Both the position numbers and the translations under genes were made by a program. A stretch of 64,000 nucleotides of DNA from Mycetocola tolaasinivorans (lineage in GTDB: Bacteria; Actinomycetota; Actinomycetes; Actinomycetales; Microbacteriaceae). Where the stretch lies: NCBI RefSeq assembly GCF_003667565.1, contig NZ_RCUX01000013.1, positions 1 through 64,000 on the forward strand. Direction: 5' to 3'. The notes below the pieces were generated by a model. It did not search any database. It was given only the letters and a program-made list of their open reading frames with translations, and was not told where the DNA came from. This document shows, piece by piece, positions 34,078 to 43,005 of this stretch. Numbering within the stretch: position 1 is the first letter of the stretch; each line of letters starts with the position of its first letter.

Positions 34078-35100
34078 ATGAGTACCGAACCGGTGTCGTC
34101 GTCGACCAGGCCCGCAACGATCCACGATGTTGCCCGCGAAAGCGGATTCGCCGCGTCGACCGTTTCGCGCGCCCTCTCCAATCCAGGTCGTGTAAATGTC
34201 CAGACCAGAGAGAAGATTCTGGCGATTGCCCGGGCGCTAAACTACACTCCAAACTCCCAGGCCCGGGCCCTCACCTCGGGCCAGACGCGCTCCATCGCCG
34301 TGCTGGTTTCGGACATCACGAACCCGTTCTACTTTGGCCTCATTCGTGGCACACAGCAGCAACTCAAGGCGGCAAACTACCTGCAGATGCTCGTGGATAC
34401 CGCCGAGTCGAGCGACTCCGAGGCCGCCACGATCGACTCGCTCCGACGCTCGGCCGACGGCGCGATCCTCACCGCCTCGCGGCTCTCTGATCAGCAGCTC
34501 GTCTCGCTCTCCGAGCGAATGCCCCTGGTCGCGATCAACCGCCATGTACCGGGCATTCCCGCGGTCATCATCGATACCCCATTCGGGATCGATCAGGCCC
34601 TGGACCACCTGGCATCGCTCGGCCACCGCCGCATCACCTACGTCTCGGGCCCGGATATGTCATGGTCCAATGAGCGCCGCTGGCAGCGTCTGGAAAAGAC
34701 CGCGCAGAAGCTCGGCGTACAGCCCGTTCGCACCCGGGAATACGCGCCCAGCCTGGCCTCGGGTGCCGCCGCCGCGGAGGCCATGATCAACAGTGAATCC
34801 ACCGCCTGCGTGGTGTTCAACGATCTGATCGCGATCGGTATGCTCGAGCGATTCCGCGAGCGCGGCGTTCGGGTACCCGAGGACATCAGCGTGGTCGGAT
34901 GCGATGACATTTTTGGCGCAAGCTTCTGTAACCCCCCACTCACGACCCTCACCGCTCCGATCGAGCGAGCCGGCCGGATGGCGGTCTCAATGCTGCTCTC
35001 GCGGCTCGAGGCCGGCCCGGATTCGCCCCCGCCACCGCCCATGCTGCTGCCAACCCACCTGACCGTACGAAAGTCCACCGGCCCGGCGAGGCAGCGCTAG
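34078..35100 (+). CDS. LacI-family transcriptional regulator
   Basis: 340 aa. N-terminal HTH and hinge: TIHDVARESGFAASTVSRAL (~14-33), RALNYTPNSQARAL; then a periplasmic-binding-like effector domain (IAVLVSDITNPFY, VINSESTACVVFNDLIAIG, SVVGCDDIFGASFCNPPLTT). Divergent from the ABC operon and 92 nt before uxaC, so it probably represses both, with release by a sugar acid (inference). ATG 34078-34080 fits the HTH offset; a longer frame upstream is antisense to the binding-protein gene. Confidence 0.9.
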   Translation: MSTEPVSSSTRPATIHDVARESGFAASTVSRALSNPGRVNVQTREKILAIARALNYTPNSQARALTSGQTRSIAVLVSDITNPFYFGLIRGTQQQLKAANYLQMLVDTAESSDSEAATIDSLRRSADGAILTASRLSDQQLVSLSERMPLVAINRHVPGIPAVIIDTPFGIDQALDHLASLGHRRITYVSGPDMSWSNERRWQRLEKTAQKLGVQPVRTREYAPSLASGAAAAEAMINSESTACVVFNDLIAIGMLERFRERGVRVPEDISVVGCDDIFGASFCNPPLTTLTAPIERAGRMAVSMLLSRLEAGPDSPPPPPMLLPTHLTVRKSTGPARQR

Positions 35101-35192
35101 CCCTAGCCGCACTACAGCGTCAGGGCGCACCCGCGCTCCCCAGAATTTGCACCACCGCGTTCACCCCAGCCAATGAAGACAGGGAGATATCC

Positions 35193-36605
35193 GTGACCCA
35201 GCTCACACCGAACCCCGACCGCCTGTTCCCCGCAGACCCCGCCGAGCGAGACATCGCCAGGCGGCTCTATGCCGAAGTGGCCACCGCCCCGATCCTGTCC
35301 CCCCACGGGCACGTGGATGCCAACCTGCTGCTGGAAAACGAGGCCTTTCGCGATCCCGCCGAACTGCTGATCACCCCGGACCACTACGTGACGCGGCTGC
35401 TGCACGCCCACGGTGTTCCACTCGGCGAGCTCGGCCTCGCCGACCGCGGGGTGCCCTCCTCGGCGAGCGGTGCCGACATCTGGCGGCACTTCAGCAGCCA
35501 CTGGAGCGACTTCGCCGGTACCCCGGTGCGCTACTGGTTTGAAACCGAGCTGCACGACGTGTTTGGCATTACCGAGGTGCCCTCCGTCGAGAGCTCGGAT
35601 CGTATCTACGCCCAGATCGCCGAGCGTCTGGCACGCCCCGAGTGGCGCCCGCGCGCGCTGTTTGAGCGGTTCAACATCGAGGTGCTCGCCACCACGGATG
35701 ACCCCGCCGACAGCCTGGACGCCCATCGCGCCCTGGCCGCCGATCCGACCTTCGCCGGTCGCGTCCTGCCTACGTTCCGGGCGGACCGCTACATGGATCC
35801 GGGGGCGGCAGGATGGCGTGATGCCCTCACCGCGCTGGCGGACGCAGCGGACATCGATACGGGCACCTACGCCGGGCTGATCGCGGCCCTCAAGAACCGC
35901 CGCGAGTACTTCATCGCTCACGGGGCCACCGCGACGGACACCGGGGTACTCGAGCCCACAGCCGAGCCGCTCACCACGGCGGAGGCCGAGCGTATCCACG
36001 CGGCCGCCCTGGCCGGAACCGCCAGCGAAGCCGACACCCTCGCCTATCGCCGCAACATGCTCTACCGCTACGCCGAGATGGCGGCGGAGGACGGGCTCGT
36101 AATGCAGCTGCACCCCGGCGTCATCCGCGGGCACCACGCACCAACGCTCGAGCGTTTCGGTCCGGATACCGGGCACGATCTGCCGGATCAGGCCTCCTTC
36201 ACCCGCCCGCTGCGCCGCATCCTGCAGGACTTCGGAACCAACGAGACCTTCCGCCTGGTGCTGTTCACCGTGGATGAGACCGTATTCTCACGCGAAATCG
36301 GCCCGCTGGCCGGGTTCTACCCCTCGGTCTTCGCCGGTGCCCCCTGGTGGTTCATCGACACCCCTGCGGCCATCGCCCGCTACCGGTCCGCCGTGACCGA
36401 CAGCGCCGGATTCGCCAAGACCTCCGGCTTTATCGATGACACCCGAGCGTTCTGCTCGATCCCGGCCCGGCACGATATGTCACGTCGAGCCGATGCGGCG
36501 TTCCTCGCCGGGCTGGTGACCACCCACCAGCTGGGTGAGGACGAGGCTGCGGTCATTATCCGCGACCTTACCGACCGCATTCCGCGCTCGGTGTTCCGGC
36601 TCTAG
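35193..36605 (+). CDS. uxaC: Glucuronate isomerase
   Basis: 470 aa. UxaC family features: N-terminal metal motif LSPHGHVDANLL (HxH), ELLITPDHYVTRLLHAHGV, and MQLHPGVIRGHH, with the C-terminal segment DMSRRADAAFLAGLVTTHQL. It isomerises glucuronate to fructuronate (or galacturonate to tagaturonate). GTG start with AGGGAGA upstream. Same strand as LacI, 92 nt downstream. With the UxuB-like reductase and ManD it completes three steps to 2-keto-3-deoxygluconate. Confidence 0.9.
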   Translation: MTQLTPNPDRLFPADPAERDIARRLYAEVATAPILSPHGHVDANLLLENEAFRDPAELLITPDHYVTRLLHAHGVPLGELGLADRGVPSSASGADIWRHFSSHWSDFAGTPVRYWFETELHDVFGITEVPSVESSDRIYAQIAERLARPEWRPRALFERFNIEVLATTDDPADSLDAHRALAADPTFAGRVLPTFRADRYMDPGAAGWRDALTALADAADIDTGTYAGLIAALKNRREYFIAHGATATDTGVLEPTAEPLTTAEAERIHAAALAGTASEADTLAYRRNMLYRYAEMAAEDGLVMQLHPGVIRGHHAPTLERFGPDTGHDLPDQASFTRPLRRILQDFGTNETFRLVLFTVDETVFSREIGPLAGFYPSVFAGAPWWFIDTPAAIARYRSAVTDSAGFAKTSGFIDDTRAFCSIPARHDMSRRADAAFLAGLVTTHQLGEDEAAVIIRDLTDRIPRSVFRL

Positions 36606-36675
36606 CCGCGGCCCGTGCTGGCCGATTTAGCCCCGCAATCCTGCGCATCGGATTCCGCGCAGGGCGGACAACGTC

Positions 36676-36707
36676 GTGCGGGGCCCCGGTATTCCGGGGC
36701 CCCGCAC
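36676..36707 (+). terminator. uxaC-gnd intergenic hairpin
   Basis: 14-bp perfect stem GTGCGGGGCCCCGG/CCGGGGCCCCGCAC with loop TATT, 70 nt after uxaC. There is no T-run; it could be a rho-independent-like end or a processing site. Confidence 0.5.
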
Positions 36708-36870
36708 GCCCGCTCACAGCACTGAACAAAGGTGCATCGGCAAAACCGTTTGCGGGCATGTGAGGTTTGCTAAGTTGATCAGAACCCATGCTGTGTGGCG
36801 TGCAATTGCGCGTCTACGTCCGGCATGTCCAGCGCATCCCCTTTCCATACATCCCCGAATTGGAGTAACC

Positions 36871-38322
36871 ATGACGGAAGCAGCACAGGCAAACATTGGC
36901 GTGATCGGAATGGCGGTCATGGGCAGCAACCTCGCCCGTAACCTGGCGAGCCGCGAGGGCAACACCGTTGCGATTTTCAACCGCTCCCCCGAGCGCACCC
37001 GCGGCGTCGTTGCCGCACACCCCGAGGCGGGCTTTGTCGCCAGCGAGACCATCGATGAGTTCGTGGCCTCGCTGCAGAAGCCGCGCACCGCGATCATCAT
37101 GGTGCAGGCTGGCGCCGGCACCGACGCGGTCATCGACCAGCTGACCGAGCGTTTCGAGCCCGGCGACATCATCGTGGACGGCGGCAACGCGCTGTTCACC
37201 GACACCATTCGCCGCGAGAAGGCCGTGAGCCCGACCGGCATCCACTTTGTGGGTGCGGGTATCTCCGGTGGCGAGGAGGGCGCGCTTAAGGGCCCGTCGA
37301 TCATGCCCGGCGGCACCGCCGAGTCGTACAAGACCCTCGGCCCGATCCTGTCGTCGATCGCCGCGGTTTCCGAGGGCGAGCCCTGCGTGACCCACATCGG
37401 CACCGATGGCGCCGGTCACTTCGTGAAGATGATCCACAACGGTATCGAGTATGCGGACATGCAGCTCATCGCCGAGGCCTACGACCTGCTGCGTTACAAC
37501 GCGGGCCTGACCCCGGCCGAGATCGCCGACGTGTTCACCGAGTGGAACAAGGGTCAGCTCGAGAGCTACCTGATCGAGATCACCGCAGAGGTTCTGCGCC
37601 AGGTTGATGCCACGACCGGCAAGCCGCTGGTAGACGTCATTCTGGACCAGGCGGGCTCGAAGGGCACCGGAGTCTGGACCGTGCAGAACGCACTGGCCCT
37701 GGGCGTGCCGGTTTCCGGTATTGCCGAGGCAGTCTTCGCTCGTTCGCTGTCTTCGCACCCGGAGCAGCGTGAGGCCGCAGCCGGCCTGCCGGGCCCCGCA
37801 AACACCGTGGCCGTGGCCGACCGTGACGCCTTCGTCGAGGACGTTCGCCAGGCACTGTACGCCTCGAAGATCGTGGCCTACTCGCAGGGCTTCGACGCCA
37901 TCCGTGCCGGCGCGGCCGAGTACAACTGGAACATCGACCTGGGTGCCGTCTCGCGCATCTGGCGCGGTGGCTGCATCATCCGTGCCCAGTTCCTGAACCG
38001 CATCGCGGATGCGTACGCTGCCGAGCCGAACCTGGCCGCGCTGCTGACCGCACCGTACTTCGCGGAGGCCTTCACCGAGGGTCAGGAAGCCTGGCGTCGC
38101 GTGGTCATCTCGGCCACCCAGTCTGGTCTCCCCGCTCCGGCGTTCTCGTCTTCGCTGGCCTACTACGATGGTCTGCGCGCCAAGCGCCTGCCGGCCGCCG
38201 TGGTTCAGGGACAGCGTGACTTCTTCGGTGCACACACCTACAAGCGCGTCGACGCCGAGGGCACCTTCCACACGCTGTGGTCGGGCGACCGTACCGAGAT
38301 CAGCGCCACCGACTCGCACTAG
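36871..38322 (+). CDS. gnd: 6-phosphogluconate dehydrogenase (decarboxylating)
   Basis: 483 aa. NADP-binding GVIGMAVMGSNLARNLA; substrate signature VGAGISGGEEGALKGPS; catalytic Lys/Asn in FVKMIHNGIEY; C-terminal IWRGGCIIRAQFLN. It oxidises 6-phosphogluconate to ribulose-5-phosphate in the pentose phosphate pathway. ATG at 36871 with GGAG 7 nt upstream. The neighbouring sugar-acid genes may only be adjacent by chance. Confidence 0.96.
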   Translation: MTEAAQANIGVIGMAVMGSNLARNLASREGNTVAIFNRSPERTRGVVAAHPEAGFVASETIDEFVASLQKPRTAIIMVQAGAGTDAVIDQLTERFEPGDIIVDGGNALFTDTIRREKAVSPTGIHFVGAGISGGEEGALKGPSIMPGGTAESYKTLGPILSSIAAVSEGEPCVTHIGTDGAGHFVKMIHNGIEYADMQLIAEAYDLLRYNAGLTPAEIADVFTEWNKGQLESYLIEITAEVLRQVDATTGKPLVDVILDQAGSKGTGVWTVQNALALGVPVSGIAEAVFARSLSSHPEQREAAAGLPGPANTVAVADRDAFVEDVRQALYASKIVAYSQGFDAIRAGAAEYNWNIDLGAVSRIWRGGCIIRAQFLNRIADAYAAEPNLAALLTAPYFAEAFTEGQEAWRRVVISATQSGLPAPAFSSSLAYYDGLRAKRLPAAVVQGQRDFFGAHTYKRVDAEGTFHTLWSGDRTEISATDSH

Positions 38323-38368
38323 TTGCCGGTAGCCGCAGCCCTCACCGGGCTCGGCTCGCAGCATCCAT

Positions 38369-38406
38369 CGCGGCCTCGCCCCTCGGGCGGGGCCGCGTTG
38401 TTTTAT
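38369..38406 (+). terminator. gnd terminator
   Basis: CGCGGCC-T-CGCCCC stem pairing with CGGGGCCGCG around a TCGGG loop, followed by TTGTTTTAT. Confidence 0.8.
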
Positions 38407-38612
38407 CGCCGGAGCTGCCGCGGGTGAATTCCGTGGCGCGCACGCAAACCACGCCAGCGTAGTCGGAGCACATCAGACCAGATTGCCTTCACAATCATCT
38501 CCACCTGCCGATCGATCTGCTCTCGGTACTCGCGTGCCGTTTGGTGATCTGCCCAGTATGGTGCTCGATCAGGCTGATGTGCCACCGTGAGCTCACTGCG
38601 CGGTTCAGACAT
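38403..38612 (-). CDS. Hypothetical protein, 69 aa
   Basis: Starts MSEPRSELTVAHQPDRAPYW and has a helical, charged middle (EYREQIDRQVEMIVKAIW) and a basic C-terminus. GAGGGAAATC before the ATG gives a plausible Shine-Dalgarno. No family recognised. Lies between gnd and another orphan gene; base composition of this patch is less regular than in the neighbours. Confidence 0.4.
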   Translation of the reverse strand: MSEPRSELTVAHQPDRAPYWADHQTAREYREQIDRQVEMIVKAIWSDVLRLRWRGLRARHGIHPRQLRR

Positions 38613-38645
38613 GATTTCCCTCCTCGGGTTCGGATTCAGACGGAA

Positions 38646-39284
38646 CTAGTTGTTGGCGTTGAGCGGCCCCGACCCCGCTGCAACACGTGCAAACTGAAGC
38701 GATTCCGCGTATGGCAATAAGGCTACGTGGGATTCTTGCGCGTGATCTTGCCCGCATACTCCGGATATGCGTAATACGCCGACGACTCGATGTGGGACGC
38801 GCAATGGGACGATCATTTCCGTGTTACTTCGGTGACGCGAGCGCACCCGCCCCTCGGCATTTTCTCGCGTGATCTCGGCGATCCACCCCAGGGGAGACAG
38901 TCCTCGAGTGTGCGGTGGAAGCGGACCAACCCGAGTTGCTCCAGCAGTCGCCGCACTCGTCAAGAATTGATCATCGGAACTGAGGACATATATGACAATG
39001 CCGATGCGCGGGTTCGCGAGAAACCTGTTTTGCCAGAGTCTGAGCACCGTGTCGCGCGTATACGCGCGTGCCAGCCGTTCACGGGGGCCACGAGAGAGCA
39101 TGGCCGTCTCCGGTGCGAGGCCGAGGGCACTTCGGACGAGGGTGAGGCTGTCGTCATGCTCCACGATAATCGTGCGACGTGCGCCTGATTCGAAATAGGC
39201 GGGGAACCCTCGGACCAGGAACGGACGGGTACCGAGTGATATCAGAATGGCCCCGGGTTCTATTCTGGGCAGGACACCGAGCAC
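38646..39284 (-). CDS. Hypothetical protein, possibly 5'-truncated, 212 aa
   Basis: The frame continues upstream of the GTG at 39284 with protein-like sequence (KFSTSLEDLLAVLGV) to an in-frame TGA at about 39330, yet no good start codon lies there, so the gene may have lost its 5' end. Visible segments: EPGAILISLGTRPFLVRGF, RRTIIVEHDDSLTLVRSAL, IGIVIYVLSSDDQFL. No recognised family. It may be a gene remnant. Confidence 0.35.
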   Translation of the reverse strand: MLGVLPRIEPGAILISLGTRPFLVRGFPAYFESGARRTIIVEHDDSLTLVRSALGLAPETAMLSRGPRERLARAYTRDTVLRLWQNRFLANPRIGIVIYVLSSDDQFLTSAATAGATRVGPLPPHTRGLSPLGWIAEITRENAEGRVRSRHRSNTEMIVPLRVPHRVVGVLRISGVCGQDHAQESHVALLPYAESLQFARVAAGSGPLNANN

Positions 39285-39385
39285 GGCGAGGAGATCTTCG
39301 AGACTTGTGGAGAATTTGTGACACTCTCACGGGCGCGCAAAACGTAGACGAGTGTTTGGGACACCCCTCACAGCCCACTGAACCG

Positions 39386-40078
39386 CTAACGCCGCGCGGG
39401 GCCCACCGGTTCGAAGTACTCGGGGTGGCTGCGCTCGAGGCCGTCAAGGTCGATCAGGACGAAGCGCAGGTGCGCGCGCAGCTCGGCCGCCGCGCCGGGA
39501 ATGGATCCGGTTTCGAGCGCATCGACGATGCGCTCGTGGTCGCGAATGTACTCGCTCACCGAGCGAAAGCCGGTGAGGCCGTGGTAGCGCACGCGGTCTA
39601 GGTGGCCCTTTGCTCCGGCAACGGTGGCCCAGGCCGTCTCGTGCCCGGGGATGCCGAGCAGGGCGCGATGGAAGGCCTCATCGAGCGGGTAAAAGTCTTC
39701 GGGGTCGGTGACTGCGCGCTGGCGCTCCACGATGTCGCGCAGCACGGCGATCTGTGCGGCATCCACCCGATCACGGCAGGCCTCGAGGGAGGCGAGTTCG
39801 ATCGCCTCACGGATGAACTGGGCCTGGCGAACCACCGCAGAGTCGATCCGTGCCACGTAGGTACCGCTCTGCGGACGCACCTCCACGAGTCCCTCCTGGG
39901 CGACGAGGAGCAGGGCCTCCCGTACCGGTTGCCGGCTCACTCCGAGATCGGCGGCGAGGTCAGCCTCGCTCAGCCCGGTTCCCGGCGCGTAGGTGCCCTG
40001 GATGACCCGGTCACGGATCTCCGCGTACGCGATCGAGCGAGCCGAGGCGCGGGGTGCCGAAGCGGCGGTAGCGGTCAT
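39386..40078 (-). CDS. GntR-family regulator (FCD subfamily)
   Basis: 230 aa from MTATAASAPR (an in-frame ATG three codons earlier is possible). N-terminal winged HTH (YAEIRDRVIQGTYAPGTGLS, ADLAADLGVSRQPVREAL), then an FCD effector domain with the metal/ligand residues in DEAFHRALLGI and DHERIVDALETG. FCD GntR proteins (UxuR/ExuR/FadR types) often sense uronates. Its position 161 nt after manD suggests it controls the manD-gntR unit. Confidence 0.88.
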   Translation of the reverse strand: MTATAASAPRASARSIAYAEIRDRVIQGTYAPGTGLSEADLAADLGVSRQPVREALLLVAQEGLVEVRPQSGTYVARIDSAVVRQAQFIREAIELASLEACRDRVDAAQIAVLRDIVERQRAVTDPEDFYPLDEAFHRALLGIPGHETAWATVAGAKGHLDRVRYHGLTGFRSVSEYIRDHERIVDALETGSIPGAAAELRAHLRFVLIDLDGLERSHPEYFEPVGPARR

Positions 40079-40197
40079 GAATTCCATCCTAGGCCGGAGG
40101 GCCCGGGACGCCGTGCGGCATCCCGAGCCCTCGGGGTCAAACGTATTCGATTAGCGGGTGCACCCGGCGCAAACCCGCACCCACCAATCGAAGTCTG

Positions 40198-40225
40198 GGC
40201 CGCCCGGCGTTTCCACCGGGCGGGC
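40198..40225 (-). terminator. Possible hairpin after manD
   Basis: Imperfect inverted repeat GGCCGCCCGG...CCGGGCGGGC just beyond the manD stop; a weak terminator or partial attenuator before gntR. Confidence 0.4.
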
Positions 40226-40239
40226 ACAACCGGTGTGAT

Positions 40240-41478
40240 TTACCAGTCGTGAACGGTGCCGTCGGCGAGGCGGTTGTAGGGCAGGTAGGCCTGCTCGTAC
40301 GGGTACTTGCCCGCCTCGTCCTGGTTGAGCTCGACGCCCAGACCCGGCTTGTTGCCCGGGTGCAGGTAGCCGTTCTCCCAGGTGAAGGACTGCTCGAAGA
40401 CCTGGTCGGTCTTCGCTCCGTGCTTCATGTACTCCTGGATACCGAAGTTGTGGATCGACAGGCCCAGGTGCATGGCCGCGGCCATACCCACCGGGGAGAT
40501 GTCGGTCGGTCCGTGCATACCGGACTTGATCTGGTACTGCGCGGCATAGTCGAGGATCTTCTTGAGGTGCGAGATACCACCGGTGTGGGTCACGGCCGAG
40601 CGCACGTAGTCGATGAGCTGCTCGCGAATGATCTGCTGGTAGTCCCACTGGGTGTTGAAGATTTCGCCGATGGCCAGCGGGGTGGTGGTGTGCTGGCGCA
40701 CCAGGCGCAGTGCCTCCTGGTTTTCGGCCGGGGTGCAGTCCTCGAGCCAGAACAGGTCGTAGGGCTCGAGGCTCTTGCCGAGCTTCGCGGCCTGGATCGG
40801 GGTCATCCGGTGGTGACCGTCGTGCAGCAGGGGCAGCTCGGGGCCGAACTCGTTCCGAACGGCCTCAAAGACGGTGGGCACGTGGCGCAGGTACGCGCGG
40901 GTGTCCCAGTCCTCCTCGGCCGGGTAGGCACCGCGCTGGGCTGGCTCGTGGTCGTAGCGCACGCCGGTGTTGGCGTCGAAGGTGTCGTTGGAGGCGATGC
41001 CGTAGATCGACTTCAGCCCGGGCACACCGGTCTGGACGCGGATCGCGCGGTAGCCCTGCTCCTGGTGCGAGCGGATGCTGTCGAACAGCTCCGGCATCGA
41101 CTTACCCGAGGCGTGGCCGTACGCCAGCAGGCCGTTACGCGAGGCACCACCAAGCAGCTGGTACAGCGGCATTCCGGCAGCCTTGGCCTTGATGTCCCAG
41201 AGGGCCATGTCGACCGAGGCAATGGCAGCCATGGTGACCGGGCCACGGCGCCAGTAGGCACCGCGATACAGGAACTGCCACATGTCTTCGATGCGGTGCG
41301 CGTCGGCACCGATCAGCAGCGGGACAACGTGCTCCTGCAGGTAGGCAACCACGGCGAGCTCGCGACCATTCAGGGTCGCGTCGCCCAGGCCGGTGAGTCC
41401 GTCTTCGGTGGTGATCTTCAGCGTGACGAAGTTCCGGTCCGGACTCGTGACGATAATGTCGGCACTGGCGATACGCAT
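40240..41478 (-). CDS. manD: D-mannonate dehydratase (enolase superfamily, ManD/RspA)
   Basis: 412 aa. Enolase-superfamily layout: N-terminal cap, then the barrel with metal/catalytic segments [42 protein letters not shown] and [17 protein letters not shown], closely matching ManD. It dehydrates mannonate to 2-keto-3-deoxygluconate; some family members act mainly on gluconate or have low activity. ATG at 41476-41478 with AAGGGAG upstream. Confidence 0.9.
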   Translation of the reverse strand: MRIASADIIVTSPDRNFVTLKITTEDGLTGLGDATLNGRELAVVAYLQEHVVPLLIGADAHRIEDMWQFLYRGAYWRRGPVTMAAIASVDMALWDIKAKAAGMPLYQLLGGASRNGLLAYGHASGKSMPELFDSIRSHQEQGYRAIRVQTGVPGLKSIYGIASNDTFDANTGVRYDHEPAQRGAYPAEEDWDTRAYLRHVPTVFEAVRNEFGPELPLLHDGHHRMTPIQAAKLGKSLEPYDLFWLEDCTPAENQEALRLVRQHTTTPLAIGEIFNTQWDYQQIIREQLIDYVRSAVTHTGGISHLKKILDYAAQYQIKSGMHGPTDISPVGMAAAMHLGLSIHNFGIQEYMKHGAKTDQVFEQSFTWENGYLHPGNKPGLGVELNQDEAGKYPYEQAYLPYNRLADGTVHDW

Positions 41479-41529
41479 GCGCGGTCAACTCCCTTGGTGA
41501 GGCGGTGAGCGGCACCTCCGCTCACAAGA

Positions 41530-41547
41530 AAACTACCATACTAGTTT
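41530..41547. promoter_or_regulatory. GntR operator candidate at the manD promoter
   Basis: AAACTACCATACTAGTTT: 6-bp perfect arms with a 6-nt centre. On the minus strand it contains TAGTAT, the best -10 for manD. Spacing and symmetry fit a dimeric FCD-GntR regulator, probably the one encoded downstream. Confidence 0.5.
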
Positions 41548-41553
41548 GACGAA

Positions 41554-41570
41554 AGCCAACGTTGCCAAAA
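41554..41570. promoter_or_regulatory. Second operator-like site upstream of manD
   Basis: AGCCAACGTTGCCAAAA with palindromic core CAACGTTG, overlapping the candidate -35 TTGGCA of manD. It closely resembles the sequence at 34034 between the LacI gene and the sugar ABC operon. Confidence 0.45.
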
Positions 41571-41632
41571 CTAAAGGCGCACGTTTTCCGGAGAAAACAT
41601 GCGCCTCTTGTGAATTTTGGTATGGCAGACCC

Positions 41633-41905
41633 CTAGAGAATGCCCAGCTCGCTGAGCTTTGCTTCGAGGTCACGATCGCTCGGCTCAACCTGGTGCGCGC
41701 CATCGGGGAACACGATCACGGGGATCTGGGTGCGGCCGGAGATGGCGTGCGCGCGCTCGGCACCGGTCTCATCGGCCACGAGGTCTACGTATTCGAACTC
41801 CACGCCGTTCTTTTCCAGGAACGCCTTGGAGCGCACGCAGTCGCGGCACCAGTCGGCGCCATACATCGTCACGGCGGGGGTCTGTGCGGTGGTTTCGGAG
41901 GTCAT
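41633..41905 (-). CDS. Mycoredoxin/glutaredoxin-like protein
   Basis: 90 aa thioredoxin fold: VTMYGADWCRDCVRSKAFL with the redox pair CRDC (~20-23), cis-Pro in QIPVIVFPDG. Members in actinobacteria reduce mycothiol mixed disulfides. Small, single gene; ATG at 41903-41905. Confidence 0.88.
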   Translation of the reverse strand: MTSETTAQTPAVTMYGADWCRDCVRSKAFLEKNGVEFEYVDLVADETGAERAHAISGRTQIPVIVFPDGAHQVEPSDRDLEAKLSELGIL

Positions 41906-41937
41906 GAAATCAGGATACGCCCGCCGGGCGACACCCG

Positions 41938-42588
41938 CTACCGGTCGACCGCGACGGGGCTACCCACCCTGGCCAACAGCTCGCGCGCCGCTCCGGTCAC
42001 CTGCAACACAAGATCCGCGCGACGATGCCGGTCGCGCCCGAAGCGATCACCCGCGGTCTGCGGAACATCCTGCGTACCCTCACTCCCGCCGAGCACCAGG
42101 CGATTCATCTGCGGCATCGTCCACCAGGCCGCGGCCAGCATGATGATGCTGAGCAGAAGCTGCGCGGTATGCCCGCGGGATACGCCGGGCAGAGCGTGGC
42201 CCAGGGTGTCCACTTTCGCCACGCAGTTTTCAAGGCGGGTCTGCCCACCGAGACGAGCGTCGGACCGCTCGAGCCCCTCCCAGGCGAGGAGGCGCGGCAG
42301 GTGGGGGCTCTCGTGGAAGCGATCGAAGAATGCCCCCGCATACTCCCCCACCGCCTCGGCGCCGACTCCGGATACGTGCACCTGCCCCACGAATGTCTGG
42401 AGTTCACGCGAGAGTACGGTCTCAAAGAGCGCCTCCTTGTTCCCAAAGTAGGTGTAGATGCGCTCCTTATTCACGCCCGCCGCGCGCGCGATCGCGTCGA
42501 TGCGCGTACCGGCCAACCCGGACTCACTGAAGCACACGGTGGCGGCGTCCAACAGGAGTTTTTGAGTGCGTTCCGTATCCCAGGCCAT
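41938..42588 (-). CDS. TetR-family regulator
   Basis: 216 aa. N-terminal HTH: LLLDAATVCFSESGLAGTRI, IARAAGVNKERIYTYFGNKE (~10-50). The C-terminal ligand domain is variable, so the inducer is unknown. Divergent from a small membrane protein gene; two palindromes in between are its likely operators. Confidence 0.9.
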   Translation of the reverse strand: MAWDTERTQKLLLDAATVCFSESGLAGTRIDAIARAAGVNKERIYTYFGNKEALFETVLSRELQTFVGQVHVSGVGAEAVGEYAGAFFDRFHESPHLPRLLAWEGLERSDARLGGQTRLENCVAKVDTLGHALPGVSRGHTAQLLLSIIMLAAAWWTMPQMNRLVLGGSEGTQDVPQTAGDRFGRDRHRRADLVLQVTGAARELLARVGSPVAVDR

Positions 42589-42607
42589 GGGTCCATCCTA
42601 GCAACTC

Positions 42608-42621
42608 CAACCAAACGGTTG
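42608..42621. promoter_or_regulatory. TetR operator box 1
   Basis: CAACC-AAAC-GGTTG, 5-bp arms, 20 nt upstream of the TetR start. Confidence 0.6.
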
Positions 42622-42655
42622 CAGAATTCGTGCGCGGGTACTACTCTCAAAATTG

Positions 42656-42669
42656 CAACCGAACAGTTG
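42656..42669. promoter_or_regulatory. TetR operator box 2
   Basis: CAAC-CGAACA-GTTG, ending just before the Shine-Dalgarno of the divergent membrane-protein gene; shares CAACC/GTTG half-sites with box 1. Confidence 0.55.
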
Positions 42670-42680
42670 GAGATTATTCA

Positions 42681-42953
42681 GTGACTCAGCATCAGCCCTC
42701 TACCCACACCCGCGCGCTCATCACCTGGCTCGCGATCTTCCCCCTCGTGACCCTCGGGTCGTTTGCGCTCGAACCGCTGTCCGCGGGCTGGCCGCTCCCC
42801 CTGCGCACGCTGGTCCTGACCGCCGTCGTGGTGCCGCTGGCCGTGTACCTCGTTGTTCCGAACCTGATGCGTGCCCGCGGGGGCATCATCGCTCGGCGCG
42901 CGGCCCTGGCTCCGGCCACCGTGGCCGCTCCCCTGCCCGACCCCGCAGAGTAG
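42681..42953 (+). CDS. Small two-helix membrane protein under TetR control
   Basis: 90 aa. Two membrane helices, ~12-31 (ALITWLAIFPLVTLGSFAL) and ~43-62 (LVLTAVVVPLAVYLVVPNLM), and a basic/Ala-rich C-terminus. GTG start (42681-42683) with GGAG 8 nt upstream. Divergence from TetR with shared operators marks it as the regulated target; role unknown. Confidence 0.7.
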   Translation: MTQHQPSTHTRALITWLAIFPLVTLGSFALEPLSAGWPLPLRTLVLTAVVVPLAVYLVVPNLMRARGGIIARRAALAPATVAAPLPDPAE

Positions 42954-43005
42954 CGCCACACCGGTAGCGCCCACACCGCACAGTGCCCGCGAGGGCGGTC
43001 CTGCC

